Notes: generated by a model not told the origin, from the letters alone. Positions 6,922 to 14,941 are shown, counted from the first letter of the stretch. The stretch: 40,109 nt of DNA from JAGLQA01 sp023135565 (GCA_030639305.1 DAOWCY010000044.1:1-40109), one strand, 5' to 3'. Program-made: numbers and translations.

Positions 6922-7476
6922 CTAAAAACCGACGCCTAAACCGGCACCTGCTTTCATTCCGCCGAGCTTTATATCGATCCCGTTAATAGTATCGGAACCG
7001 GAAAGATACCCTACTGTCAATTCTACAAACAAAGGTCCGACAATCTTGTAGGTCAGCGCTAAATCTGCCCTGAAACCGAAAGCGGTGTCGCTTACCGCTT
7101 CTCCCATGGCTTCTTCTTTATACTTGAAAGATACTCCTCCTACCTCGATAATATAACCCAGCTTCGGGGATAAGTTCCCATTGTAGCCGAGTCCGAAAGA
7201 GATGTAACTCTGGATTGATTTAGTCTCAACCTGGAGCACGGGGCCCGTGGTTCCCGCTGCCGAAAACGTCGCATACCCGGCCCACAGGGAGATGCCGGCG
7301 AATATTTTGTGTCTCAGCTTTAGTTCCGGGAAGATGATGCTGTTCCCGTAATAGGTTTTGAAATTCTCATCTGCCGGGGATAAATAGTTCCCGGTAATCG
7401 AGATCGAGAATCCTGCCATATGAACAGGAGCCATAAACAGGATAACTAAAAACAGGGCTAAAAGTCCTCTCTTCAT
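6922..7476 (-). CDS. Outer-membrane beta-barrel protein (184 aa)
   Basis: A clear signal peptide (MKRGLLALFLVILFMAPVHMAG) is followed by alternating beta-strand sequence and a final Phe, the classic signal for outer-membrane barrel insertion. The size fits an eight-stranded barrel of the OmpA/OmpW-like type, but I do not recognise a specific family. AAAGGAGG lies just before the ATG. A palindrome GCCATTACATGGC at 7506-7518 lies in its leader and might bind a regulator. Confidence 0.7.
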   Translation of the reverse strand: MKRGLLALFLVILFMAPVHMAGFSISITGNYLSPADENFKTYYGNSIIFPELKLRHKIFAGISLWAGYATFSAAGTTGPVLQVETKSIQSYISFGLGYNGNLSPKLGYIIEVGGVSFKYKEEAMGEAVSDTAFGFRADLALTYKIVGPLFVELTVGYLSGSDTINGIDIKLGGMKAGAGLGVGF

Positions 7477-7635
7477 TTTTGCCTCCTTTACTACGATTTA
7501 TTTATGCCATTACATGGCGTTCATGAGCCATATATTTTAATGGTTCATGTTCCCACCGGAGTGGTTTTTTAAACTTAGTCCTAAAAAAACGTTATAGCAT
7601 AATTCTGTTTTTTTAGCAAATTGTGAGTTTATAAT

Positions 7636-7805
7636 CCCCAGCTTTTGCTGGCCTGCCGCGCAGCGGCTTATAGGCTGGGTGCGCCGCACCCCCGCGGAGC
7701 GGCTTATTGGCTGGGGACGCCGTCCCCCTTGCCGCGAAGCGGCTTAACCCCTGCCCGCGTGGTGGGCCCGCGCAGCAGCTCATAGGTTCCCCACGCAGTG
7801 GGGTT
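7636..7805. repeat. Cluster of family B palindromic units
   Basis: Several short units stand in a row: CCAGCTTTTGCTGG, then GCGCAGCGGCTTATAGGCTGG with the palindrome GGGTGCGCCGCACCC, then GGCTTATTGGCTGG with GGGGACGCCGTCCCC, then GCCGCGAAGCGGC, and finally CCCCACGCAGTGGGG. The two central palindromes differ in sequence yet both pair perfectly. No gene lies here. Confidence 0.8.
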
Positions 7806-8113
7806 GTCAAAGAACAAAATTTGTTCCGGGTTTTTATTTAGCAATAATGATGCCATAGTCGGTTTCCTGTCCAAAAAGCTTTGTTAACGGTACTCTCCAG
7901 GCGTTTACCATTTCCCCGGTTAGTGTTTGCTGTAACGTTTTGTGACGGTTTTTTTCGGCGTTTTTTCTATATCCGGGCAAGAGGCTTGATTGACGGGGAT
8001 CATGGGCTTTTTTCAAAGTGTTACATTTTGTATCACAAACCGGCCAGCTTTCCCGCGAAAAAGACGAAAATCATTGTGGGAAAAGCATCTCCATGGTGTA
8101 ACATTATGTTACA
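7806..8113. promoter_or_regulatory. Gene-free stretch with three similar operator-like sites
   Basis: I see no supported gene in this stretch. Three 17-base sites share the pattern TGTNACN-TTN-TGTNNCN: TGTAACGTTTTGTGACG at 7931-7947, TGTTACATTTTGTATCA at 8019-8035 and the perfect palindrome TGTAACATTATGTTACA at 8097-8113. They could be operators or the ends of a decayed element. No regulator is encoded beside them. Confidence 0.35.
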
Positions 8114-8233
8114 GGCCCGCGGTGCGGGCACCCTATAAGCCGCTTCGCGGCAGGGTGATTTTTTCGCTTTTCTTAACAAAAGTTTTGATCAAACTTTTTC
8201 AAAAGTTTGGCCCCCGGCAGGGCCGCCGGAGGC
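8114..8233. repeat. Family B unit followed by a family A repeat
   Basis: GCCCGCGGTGCGGGC and ACCCTATAAGCCGCTTCGCGGC (8114-8153) precede a reverse-oriented family A core, AACAAAAGTTTTGATCAAAC ... GGCCGCCGGAGGC, ending at 8233. Confidence 0.85.
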
Positions 8234-8311
8234 AGAGTAATTTCATGGTAGCAGAAACTACGAGGAGTTGGCAAATGTTAAGAGCAAAAATTCAGCCCGC
8301 GGAGGAGATAA

Positions 8312-8440
8312 ATGAGCCGTGATCTCGAAATCATTAAGCAGATCGAAAAAATATTAGACATCGAACTCGAAGAGTTGCCCTTAGAAAAAATCATTGCTCC
8401 AAAAAAACCTGGAAAAGTTTCTCAATTAGAAAATTTATAA
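8312..8440 (+). CDS. Small protein of 42 aa, possible truncated leucine-rich-repeat protein
   Basis: The reading frame opens with MSRDLEIIKQIEKILDIELE and ends QLENL. A strong ribosome binding site (GGAGGAG) lies four bases before the ATG. The start resembles the N-terminal helix that precedes leucine-rich repeats in some environmental bacterial proteins (recollection), which would make it a broken end. It could equally be a small antitoxin partner of the next gene. Confidence 0.4.
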   Translation: MSRDLEIIKQIEKILDIELEELPLEKIIAPKKPGKVSQLENL

Positions 8441-8491
8441 AAAGAGTTGACATTATCCGGATTAAGAATTATTATTAAAGCGGAGTGTTTA

Positions 8492-8692
8492 ATGGACAAA
8501 ATTATGAAACTTCCTTTATTATTAGAACCAGCCGAAGAGGGCGGCTGGGTGGTGAGCTCGCCGGTTATCCCGGAACTGATTACCGAAATCGACCACTTAG
8601 ACGAAATCGATGACAAAATAAAAGACGCTGTTGCCGCGGCAAAAGAATTATATGACGATATGGGGAAAGATTTCCCGGGAATGCGGAGCTAA
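8492..8692 (+). CDS. HicB-like antitoxin (66 aa)
   Basis: The sequence LPLLLEPAEEGGWVVSSPVI, followed by a proline, an ELITEIDHLDEIDDKIKDA stretch and a C-terminal LYDDM, has the strand-turn-helix pattern of HicB/DUF1902 antitoxins. I chose the ATG at 8492 because GGAG lies six to seven bases before it; the frame is open upstream to 8447 without a better start. The normal partner would be a HicA-type mRNA interferase, but none is visible. The 116 bases that follow hold only an open frame without a start codon. Confidence 0.6.
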   Translation: MDKIMKLPLLLEPAEEGGWVVSSPVIPELITEIDHLDEIDDKIKDAVAAAKELYDDMGKDFPGMRS

Positions 8693-8808
8693 TTAGCCCT
8701 GCGTGAATTTAGTCTCGAAGAGTACAGTGACCTGCAAAAAGAACTAAGAAACCTGGAAACCCTATCTAAAAAGTTGAAAAAAAACCGAACTTATGCTAAA
8801 AATAGTCT

Positions 8809-9090
8809 ATGCAAAAAACAAAAAATAAAGCAGACGAAATCCCCTATTTTAGCTGGGATAGAAAATTAACGGAACAGGAGATAAAAAACCAATTAAAAAA
8901 TTTGAAAGGCCCGGAAAGAGATAATTTCATCGCATGGATACTCCGGGAAGCCGCATTCAGGGACGTATGGCGCTTCTTGACTCCGAAAGAAGTGGCAAAT
9001 TGTTTGCCCAGGATACAATATTCTTTGGGTAGATGGAAAGATTTCTGGAATTATATAACAGAGACCTGGCATGAATTGGGAAAAATCTAA
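8809..9090 (+). CDS. Small partner protein of the AbiEii-type nucleotidyltransferase
   Basis: This 93-residue protein has the pattern IPYFSWDR ... ILREAAFRDVWRFLTPKEV ... WNYITETWHELGK. Short proteins of this kind sit directly upstream of AbiEii-type nucleotidyltransferases in many bacteria (recollection; there is some likeness to DUF6922). The end of the gene overlaps the next start by 20 bases, so the two are translated together. By position it would be the antitoxin or regulatory partner. No clear ribosome binding site precedes the ATG, so the start is uncertain. Confidence 0.6.
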   Translation: MQKTKNKADEIPYFSWDRKLTEQEIKNQLKNLKGPERDNFIAWILREAAFRDVWRFLTPKEVANCLPRIQYSLGRWKDFWNYITETWHELGKI

Positions 9091-9739
9091 ATCTCTGACT
9101 CCATTAAAATTGGATTTCCTGGTCTCTTTCTTTAAGAAATGTCGGGATTTTTTTTTGACCGGGGGATCTGCTTTAAGCGTTTTTTATTTTGATCACCGGT
9201 TTTCCTATGATCTCGATTTTTTTACTACTAAAGATATCGATTGGCATTATCTTGAAAGGTTGTTCAGCGCCGTCACTACAGAGATAAATGCCGAATTTAC
9301 AAGCATTACTAAAGCCCCATTTTTTCACCGCTATGAATTAAAAAGAAATGATGATAAAGAAATAATTGATTTTGTTATCGACAAAGTTCCGCAGATAGAT
9401 AAAGAGAAAAATAAATTTGACATTATTATAGTAGACACGCCGCTTGAAATCGGCATCAACAAGATTTGTACGTTACTTAGCCGCACTGAATTGAAAGACC
9501 TCATCGATCTCTATGTCCTGGTAAAAAACGGGTTCGACATTAAAGAGAATATCGGAAAAGCTAAACAGAAGGACGGCGGCGTGGAACCGGCAATGATTTC
9601 TTATCTTTTAGCCCAGTTTAAAATTTCAAAACTACCGGACTATATGATAGCGAAAGTTAGCGCTGCCGAACTGGAAAAATTTATCTCTGATTTAAAAACA
9701 TTGCTGGCAGATATTTCCTTCCCGGCGATGCAGCGCTGA
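9071..9739 (+). CDS. AbiEii/AbiGii-type nucleotidyltransferase
   Basis: The protein belongs to the nucleotidyltransferase toxins of AbiE-type systems, which block growth by modifying tRNA or another nucleic-acid target. The family signature is intact: GGSALS at 31-36, then HRFSYDLDF with the metal-binding D47 and D49, and a later K...R..LKDLIDLY segment. Its length of 222 is in the normal range. It overlaps the 93-residue partner gene by 20 bases, making a two-gene unit. Classical AbiE pairs carry an AbiEi antitoxin with a winged helix; that protein is absent, so this is a different pairing. The target is unknown. Confidence 0.8.
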   Translation: MNWEKSKSLTPLKLDFLVSFFKKCRDFFLTGGSALSVFYFDHRFSYDLDFFTTKDIDWHYLERLFSAVTTEINAEFTSITKAPFFHRYELKRNDDKEIIDFVIDKVPQIDKEKNKFDIIIVDTPLEIGINKICTLLSRTELKDLIDLYVLVKNGFDIKENIGKAKQKDGGVEPAMISYLLAQFKISKLPDYMIAKVSAAELEKFISDLKTLLADISFPAMQR

Positions 9740-9745
9740 TCCCCC

Positions 9746-10861
9746 CTAACCGGACTTTCCGGGAGGCAGGGAAATACTGTACTTCCTGACCAACACATCA
9801 CCTGCATCACTCTCTAATACTACATAAAGAAAATCTCCGTTTATACGCAGGTTCCCAAATGGTGAAAACATCAAACTAAAACCTTCTCCAAATCGCAAAC
9901 ATGAACGGTACATATACTTGCCTTCCGCGGAAAAAATATCGATCTCCTGCTTGTCCCTACTCTTTCCTAAACCGGCGACAAATACATATACCAACCCTTT
10001 GTGGGTTTCGATGCCCTGGAAATAGGTGAGCTTGCCGGGTAAACTTTTAATGATCTGGTTTAAACCATCCTGGGGCAGCCGCGAGTTCTTAAAATGTTCC
10101 CGCTTCCGGGTTGTGGATACGGGTACGGGTTTCCTGTCTACGGAAAAAGACCCGGTTTTTTTTCCCTGCAAGTCGATGATGTCGATGTGGTAATTATCGC
10201 TGATGCCGTAATAGAGGCGGTTATTCCCGGAACAGACGGTCATCAAGGGCGTTAATCCCATCACGATCATATCGAAAACGACCCCGTCGCTTTTGCCTGT
10301 TCCACCTTTAAATATATCAAATTCTACCAGCATTTTCTCTTTAGCGCCGGGAAGATGGTAACTCTTAATGACTCCTTTGCCGTTTACGGCGTCGTGAATG
10401 CTCTTGGTGCTGAAAATGAATTCATCCCGGTTCAAGAAAAGATCGGGGGCAAGCATCGTTTTTTTGTTTTTCGATTCGATCAAATCACCGGCGGCGGAAA
10501 AATAGTGAACTTTTAAACCGTCCGGGATAATAATTTTATTATTTATCGAAAAGAAAAAAACCTGGTGTTTGACTTCTCCGGGGCCTTCACCCCTTTTGGC
10601 AAAAGATTTTATATAGCGGCCATCTTTGTCGTACAGGTGATTAATCCGCCTCTGCCCGTCATGAACGATAAGATTGCCGTTTCCCGCGATTAGGATTCCG
10701 CCGGGCCGGGCCAGCACTTCTTCCCCGGCCTTTTCGATTTCGTAAACAGTTTTGAGTTTAAAATCCCACTCTCCTTTTTGGGGTTTATCGGGATTCTTCA
10801 CGTGAGCTTGCAGCGTTAAAACAACCGACAGTAACAAGATAAAAAGCACCTTTTTTTTCAT
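9746..10861 (-). CDS. Secreted six-bladed beta-propeller protein
   Basis: After a signal peptide (MKKKVLFILLLSVVLTLQAH) the protein shows repeated strand patterns with a NHLYDKDGRYIKSFAKRGEGPGE segment, the hallmark of the bacterial 6-bladed beta-propeller proteins related to NHL repeats. Such proteins are very numerous in Aminicenantes and some Bacteroidetes, and their roles are largely unknown; ligand or sensor functions at the cell surface are usually supposed. The start at 10861 is chosen over an ATG six codons upstream because GGAGG lies five bases before it. A promoter lies at 10930-10958. The gene ends six bases from the convergent nucleotidyltransferase gene. Confidence 0.75.
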   Translation of the reverse strand: MKKKVLFILLLSVVLTLQAHVKNPDKPQKGEWDFKLKTVYEIEKAGEEVLARPGGILIAGNGNLIVHDGQRRINHLYDKDGRYIKSFAKRGEGPGEVKHQVFFFSINNKIIIPDGLKVHYFSAAGDLIESKNKKTMLAPDLFLNRDEFIFSTKSIHDAVNGKGVIKSYHLPGAKEKMLVEFDIFKGGTGKSDGVVFDMIVMGLTPLMTVCSGNNRLYYGISDNYHIDIIDLQGKKTGSFSVDRKPVPVSTTRKREHFKNSRLPQDGLNQIIKSLPGKLTYFQGIETHKGLVYVFVAGLGKSRDKQEIDIFSAEGKYMYRSCLRFGEGFSLMFSPFGNLRINGDFLYVVLESDAGDVLVRKYSISLPPGKSG

Positions 10862-10929
10862 AAAAACCTCCGTGCGCATTTTATTTTATTTTTTGAAGCG
10901 TTACTTTTATTCTCTGCTCTGAGATATAA

Positions 10930-10958
10930 TGTATATAATAAAATGCTGGAAATTTCAA
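10930..10958 (-). promoter_or_regulatory. Promoter of the beta-propeller gene
   Basis: On the minus strand TTGAAA (10953-10958) and TATACA (10930-10935) are 17 bp apart, about 70 bases upstream of the start codon. Confidence 0.55.
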
Positions 10959-11000
10959 GGCATTTCTATATAAATGTTCGATTTTCGATTCGACAAAATC

Positions 11001-11036
11001 ACCCGCTGCCCCTTATAGGTTCCCCGCGCCGTGGGG
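11001..11036. repeat. Short family B-type repeat at the truB stop codon
   Basis: ACCCGCTGCCCCTTATAGG is followed by CCCCGCGCCGTGGGG, whose last base touches the truB stop codon (11037-11039). On the minus strand the hairpin directly follows the stop and may act as a terminator or 3-prime stabiliser. Confidence 0.7.
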
Positions 11037-11939
11037 TTAGTCTGGAAAGACGATGAAAGGATTAAAACGCATCAACTTATCGTCTTTGCGGGAAATAGAC
11101 AACAACTTGCCTTCATCGTCAAATAACCGGAAAAGTTCACCCGGAGCCGTCGATAATATCTTTACTATATCTTTAACCTCTAAGGGCATACCGTTTAACA
11201 CCGCTTTCCTGCCGCTGGGACTAACGATGATCTTAGAAAATTCAGGCAGCAAGCCTTCGATAGGAGTAACCACTTCCGCTATCTTCCCGGCCGCTACTTT
11301 TTCGGCCAGATCTTCTAAAGTGACTGCGTCCCGCAGGGAAAATTCGCCGATCTCCAACCTTTTCAAACCTTCAAGAAATGCCCCTACACCCAATACCCGG
11401 CCTATATCATGAGCCAATGACCTGATATAAGTGCCGGAGGAAGTAGCAGCTTCAAACCATAACCTATCCCTATCGAGAATCTTGCCCTGCAAAGAATAAA
11501 TTTCGATATTAACCGGTTTTATTTCTACTTTTTTTTGTTCCCGGGCGTATTTATAGAGGGGCTTGCCTTTTACTTTCTTGGCCGAATAGAGAGGCGGGAT
11601 CTGCTGGATTTTGCCGGTAAAACCGGCCAATACTGGAGCTATATCCACTTTGTTCAGGTCGATCTCTTTTCGCTCCGACACCGGCACCCCTTCACTGTCA
11701 TAAGTGGTTGTGGCATAACCGAACTTGACTATCCCAGAATAGACTTTCCGCTTCTTCATATAAAAATCGAAAAACTTGGTTGCCTTGCCCACGCCCACTA
11801 ATAACAGACCTTCAGCCAGGGGATCGAGTGTGCCGAAATGCCCCACTTTTCTTGTGTTAAACAGTACCCTGACTTTATCCACCACATCGTGGGAGGTGAT
11901 GTTTTTCGGTTTATTAACAACTACCATTCCATGAATCAA
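11037..11939 (-). CDS. truB: tRNA pseudouridine(55) synthase TruB
   Basis: TruB converts U55 in the T-loop of tRNAs to pseudouridine. The N-terminal MVVVNKPKNITSHDVV and the catalytic motif GHFGTLDPLAEGLL, with Asp39, are both clear, as is the AAT-S-SGTYIRSLAHDIG segment of the second half. The C-terminal 60 residues resemble the usual PUA-like extension. Length is normal. It is the last gene of the rbfA-nrnA-truB operon, a common bacterial order, with 12 bases between nrnA and truB. Confidence 0.96.
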   Translation of the reverse strand: MIHGMVVVNKPKNITSHDVVDKVRVLFNTRKVGHFGTLDPLAEGLLLVGVGKATKFFDFYMKKRKVYSGIVKFGYATTTYDSEGVPVSERKEIDLNKVDIAPVLAGFTGKIQQIPPLYSAKKVKGKPLYKYAREQKKVEIKPVNIEIYSLQGKILDRDRLWFEAATSSGTYIRSLAHDIGRVLGVGAFLEGLKRLEIGEFSLRDAVTLEDLAEKVAAGKIAEVVTPIEGLLPEFSKIIVSPSGRKAVLNGMPLEVKDIVKILSTAPGELFRLFDDEGKLLSISRKDDKLMRFNPFIVFPD

Positions 11940-11951
11940 CTTTCACCATCC

Positions 11952-12914
11952 TCATACCAACTGCTTTTTTATTACTGCGACGATTTCATCTTTGGCCTTT
12001 TCGATGCTTCCCTTGTAGAAAAAACCGGCGGCATGGTCATGACCGCCGCCTTTAAAAGCTTTTGCCACTTTTTGTGAACTGACCCTGCCCCTGGACCTGA
12101 TCGATATGCGGTAAAAATTATCTTCGATCTCTTTGAAAAATAAGGTGGCTTCGACCCCGAGAATCGACCTGGCGACAGAGATCACATCTTCGGTCTCTAT
12201 ATCTTTTAAACTGAGGGTAGTCAAAAATTCCCGTTTGAAATCTATGAAAGCAACCTTATTGTTGAGCCTCAATTCCAGGGTGGACAACACTTTCTCCATC
12301 ATGCCCACTTTTTCTAAGTGATTGGAGTAGAAAAGCAGGTCGCTGACTTCATAAGGAGAGAAATTGCAATCTTTCACCAATTGGGAGGCAATCCACAGCG
12401 ATTTATGAGTGGTGTTCGAGTATTTAAAAGAACCGGAATCGGAAGAAATGGCGGCGTAAAGATTAAACCCGATGTCCCGGGTAAATTCGATGCCTAACTC
12501 GATGCCTAATTCATAGATTAATTCTCCCACGGCAGACACGCTGGGGTCCACCCAATTCAGGTTGGAATCATAAGCGCTGGTGGCATGATGGTCGATATTG
12601 ATAGTAAAATATTTTTCGATATGATCCAGGCCGGTGCGGTCTTCAGTACCGCCTTCTATCAGGATTAGAATATCGAAATGCTGCGGATACACCTGACCGG
12701 GCCGGATCACATCATAGGCGGGTAAACTGGTTAAAGGGAAAGGAGCGCTGTCTGTGTTATAATAGGAGACATCTTTACCCAATTGTTCCAACATCAAGTA
12801 GAGCGCAAGCGCACTGCCGATGCAGTCGGCATCCGGTCTGACATGCGAACTTAACGCAATCTTTTTCGCTTTTCTTATCGCCTCAGCGACTTTCTTCTTC
12901 ATTTTGGTTCCCAT
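11952..12914 (-). CDS. nrnA: DHH-family phosphoesterase NrnA
   Basis: NrnA-type enzymes degrade nano-RNA dinucleotides and in many species also dephosphorylate 3-prime-phosphoadenosine 5-prime-phosphate. The DHH domain has HVRPDADCIGS at 24-34 and the name motif DHH at 108-110. The DHHA1 domain ends with GGGHDHAAG near the C-terminus. The second acidic motif reads ILIEGG rather than the commoner L-D form, a variant I believe occurs in related groups. The start overlaps the end of rbfA by 32 bases. A second Met four codons in is also possible, and neither has a clear ribosome binding site, which fits translational coupling. Confidence 0.92.
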   Translation of the reverse strand: MGTKMKKKVAEAIRKAKKIALSSHVRPDADCIGSALALYLMLEQLGKDVSYYNTDSAPFPLTSLPAYDVIRPGQVYPQHFDILILIEGGTEDRTGLDHIEKYFTINIDHHATSAYDSNLNWVDPSVSAVGELIYELGIELGIEFTRDIGFNLYAAISSDSGSFKYSNTTHKSLWIASQLVKDCNFSPYEVSDLLFYSNHLEKVGMMEKVLSTLELRLNNKVAFIDFKREFLTTLSLKDIETEDVISVARSILGVEATLFFKEIEDNFYRISIRSRGRVSSQKVAKAFKGGGHDHAAGFFYKGSIEKAKDEIVAVIKKQLV

Positions 12915-13197
12915 CGTTTTCTTTTTTTTTAAAATATAGTTCGGGCATATATTTTAGATACATTTTTTTTGCCAGAACTCTTTTGATAAATCCCCTGGCA
13001 TTTGTTAAATTTGCGATCAAATCATCGGCGTCCGGGCTTTCTGAAGAGACGAACACATCGGCTTTCTTTAAATCATCGCTCACAGTAACTTCCGCGATAG
13101 AAACCGATTTTAAATGGGGATTTTGTACTTCGTTTAACAGGACATCGGCCAGGCACTGCTTCAGGGTACTGGAAAACCTCGCTGCTCTATGTGACAT
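12883..13197 (-). CDS. rbfA: Ribosome-binding factor A
   Basis: RbfA binds the 30S subunit and helps mature the 5-prime end of 16S rRNA, especially in the cold. The 104-residue protein has the KH-like pattern: an N-terminal helix (LKQCLADVLLNEVQNPHL), the VSIAEVTVSDDLKKADVFVS strands and a final YMPELYFKKKE typical of the family. GAGG lies in front of the ATG. It is the first gene of the operon; infB, often next to it, is absent. Transcription probably starts from the promoter at 13348-13376, leaving a leader of about 140 bases. Confidence 0.93.
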   Translation of the reverse strand: MSHRAARFSSTLKQCLADVLLNEVQNPHLKSVSIAEVTVSDDLKKADVFVSSESPDADDLIANLTNARGFIKRVLAKKMYLKYMPELYFKKKENDGNQNEEESR

Positions 13198-13347
13198 GAT
13201 AATTCCTCGCTGTTATGGTAGAGCGTTGATAGATAAGGGTTTCCCGGCGGCGATATGTTCTGGCGGCGGCGCGGTGAACATTATTCGCCTGGACATAGAA
13301 TAATAAAATACTGCCGGTCTTGTTTTGATTCCTGTTTTTCATAACGT

Positions 13348-13376
13348 TATATATCATAAATACTGAATTTTTTCAA
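13348..13376 (-). promoter_or_regulatory. Promoter of the rbfA-nrnA-truB operon
   Basis: On the minus strand TTGAAA (13371-13376) and TATATA (13348-13353) are 17 bp apart. The region 13198-13340 downstream of it shows no gene and would be leader. Confidence 0.55.
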
Positions 13377-13469
13377 TCATTTCCGCAAATTGAATCTTAA
13401 AAAAAAGGAAGACCGCCGCCGCCTGAGGTAAAAAAAAATTCAAAATCGAATTTTTTTTAAAGAAATTAG

Positions 13470-13498
13470 TTGACAAATCCTCAAAGTTATACTACAAT
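13470..13498 (+). promoter_or_regulatory. Strong promoter of a candidate small RNA
   Basis: TTGACA (13470-13475) and TACAAT (13493-13498) are 17 bp apart, the best promoter in the window. It is preceded by A- and T-tracts at 13430-13465 that resemble an UP element, a feature of stable-RNA promoters. No reading frame follows for about 270 bases. Confidence 0.65.
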
Positions 13499-13504
13499 GT
13501 AGGG

Positions 13505-13682
13505 CAAGCTGGCATGGATCGTCGGCTGATTTTTTTAGATAGTTTATATGTTTTGCAGTAATAAAGAGTAAAGACACCATTACCTAAGAAACTATGGTAG
13601 GATTTAACTCCTCCTCCCTTGCGGGGTATCCCTCCTCTCTCCTCCTTAAGAAAAAAAAGGGAAGAGGGTACCCCCTTTTTTT
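13505..13682 (+). ncRNA. Candidate small RNA of about 180 nt, unknown family
   Basis: The stretch starts just after the strong promoter at 13470-13498 and ends with a terminator-like hairpin. The left arm is GGGGTATCCCTCCTCT plus CTCCTT (13623-13647) and the right arm AAGGGAAGAGGGTACCCC (13658-13674), followed by seven T. It has no credible reading frame on this strand. The length is close to that of 6S RNA, but I could not make a convincing 6S, SRP or tmRNA fold from the sequence and give no family name. The pyrimidine-rich 3-prime half also resembles a dispersed palindromic repeat, so the hairpin alone is not proof of a gene. Confidence 0.4.
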
Positions 13683-13773
13683 CCCCGGCTCTCATCCCTT
13701 GCTTTTCCCCTAAAGTAAATTAATTATTTCTAATTTTTTTCCATTCCTGGTATAATGACACCCAGGAGGTAAA

Positions 13774-14937
13774 ATGAGCCTTAAAAACAGGGAATATTTT
13801 TTTAAACATGTCCTGGTACTTTTGCTCTGTGGTGTCCTGGCGGTGGCCTGCACTTCGGGCAAAGAAGAAATTCCAGGGGAGGGAAAAAGCATGAGCATTA
13901 AGAAAGAAGATTTCGGCAAAACCGGGGCAGGCGAAAAGGTTGACCTGTATACCCTGACAAACCGCAATAATATGGTCGTTAAAATCACAAACTACGGGGC
14001 TATCGTTACTTCTTTGCCGGTGCCCGGTAAAGAAGGGAAATTGGCGGACGTGGTGTTGGGTTTCGATACCCTTAAGGAATACGAAGCGCCTCACCCTTAT
14101 TTCGGTGCCATCGTAGGACGTGTCGGCAACCGCATCGCCAAAGGTAAATTCACTTTAGACGGGGTAACTTATACGCTGGCTTTGAATAACGGCAATCATC
14201 ACCTGCACGGCGGCATTAAAGGATTCGACAAAGTGGTGTGGAAAGCGGAAGAAATAAAAAAAGAGAACGAAGTAGGGATAAAACTGTCCTATTTGAGCAA
14301 AGACGGTGAAGAAGGATACCCGGGGAATCTTGCGGTTACTATAGTTTATTCTCTTACCAACGACAACGAGTTGAAAATCAACTATCTTGCCACAACCGAT
14401 AAACCTACGCCGGTCAACCTGACTCACCACAGCTATTTTAATTTAGAGGGAGCTGGGGAAGGCGATGTGTTGGAACACCTGTTAACCATCCCGGCGGATA
14501 CCTTTGCCCAGGCGGATGAAGAGCTGATCCCCAGCGGTGAATTGCTGCCGGTGGAAAATACGCCTTTAGATTTCAGGCGGCCTGCCGGCATCGGGAATAG
14601 GATAAAAGAAGTGCCCGGCGGTTACGATCACAACTATGTATTGAACAATACCGGCGGTTCCCTGTGTTTTGCCGCCAGGGTCGAAGCGCCGCGATCCGGC
14701 AGGGTGATGGAGGTTTTTACTACCGAACCGGGCATACAACTGTATACCGGGAATTTTTTAGATGGCAGTAATAAAGGCAAAGGCGGTAAAGTATATCATA
14801 AACATTATGGTTTTTGTTTGGAGACGCAGCATTATCCCGATTCTCCCAACCAGCCTGGGTTTCCTTCGATTATTCTCAGGCCGGGACAGGAGTACCGCCA
14901 CCTGACTATTTATAAATTTTCTTTGAAAAAGAATTAA
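13774..14937 (+). CDS. galM: Aldose 1-epimerase (galactose mutarotase), lipoprotein form
   Basis: GalM interconverts alpha and beta forms of sugars such as galactose and glucose. All expected active-site residues can be placed: R120 and the NHHLHGG motif at 141-147, His219 in NLTHHSYFNL, Asp285 in GYDHNY and Glu318 in TTEPGIQLYTGN. The first 26 residues are a hydrophobic signal ending LAVAC, so Cys26 is a probable lipidation site and the enzyme should be anchored outside the cytoplasm, acting on sugars before uptake. AGGAGG lies just before the ATG and TATAAT at about 13752. The stop is followed after four bases by a repeat shared with convergent comEC. Confidence 0.95.
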   Translation: MSLKNREYFFKHVLVLLLCGVLAVACTSGKEEIPGEGKSMSIKKEDFGKTGAGEKVDLYTLTNRNNMVVKITNYGAIVTSLPVPGKEGKLADVVLGFDTLKEYEAPHPYFGAIVGRVGNRIAKGKFTLDGVTYTLALNNGNHHLHGGIKGFDKVVWKAEEIKKENEVGIKLSYLSKDGEEGYPGNLAVTIVYSLTNDNELKINYLATTDKPTPVNLTHHSYFNLEGAGEGDVLEHLLTIPADTFAQADEELIPSGELLPVENTPLDFRRPAGIGNRIKEVPGGYDHNYVLNNTGGSLCFAARVEAPRSGRVMEVFTTEPGIQLYTGNFLDGSNKGKGGKVYHKHYGFCLETQHYPDSPNQPGFPSIILRPGQEYRHLTIYKFSLKKN

Positions 14938-14941
14938 TAAT

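Noticed and set aside
7834..8016. 60-codon frame on the minus strand with a TTG start
   Set aside because: No ribosome binding site, no family pattern, and it overlaps one of the operator-like sites.
8245..8322. 25-codon frame (MVAETTRSWQMLRAK...) before the 42-residue protein
   Set aside because: Too short and with no recognised pattern, although a GAGG-like site is nearby.
8693..8866. Open frame (LREFSLEEYSDLQKELRNLE...) after the HicB-like gene
   Set aside because: It looks like real helical protein sequence but has no start codon after the previous stop. It may be a remnant, and I could not support it as a gene.
13505..13682. Naming the candidate RNA as 6S, SRP or tmRNA
   Set aside because: The length is right for 6S, but I could not draw the central bubble with confidence, and the SRP and tmRNA conserved motifs are absent.
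13492..13695. 67-codon frame on the minus strand
   Set aside because: Low-complexity Gly/Lys/Ser sequence antisense to the candidate small RNA, without a ribosome binding site.
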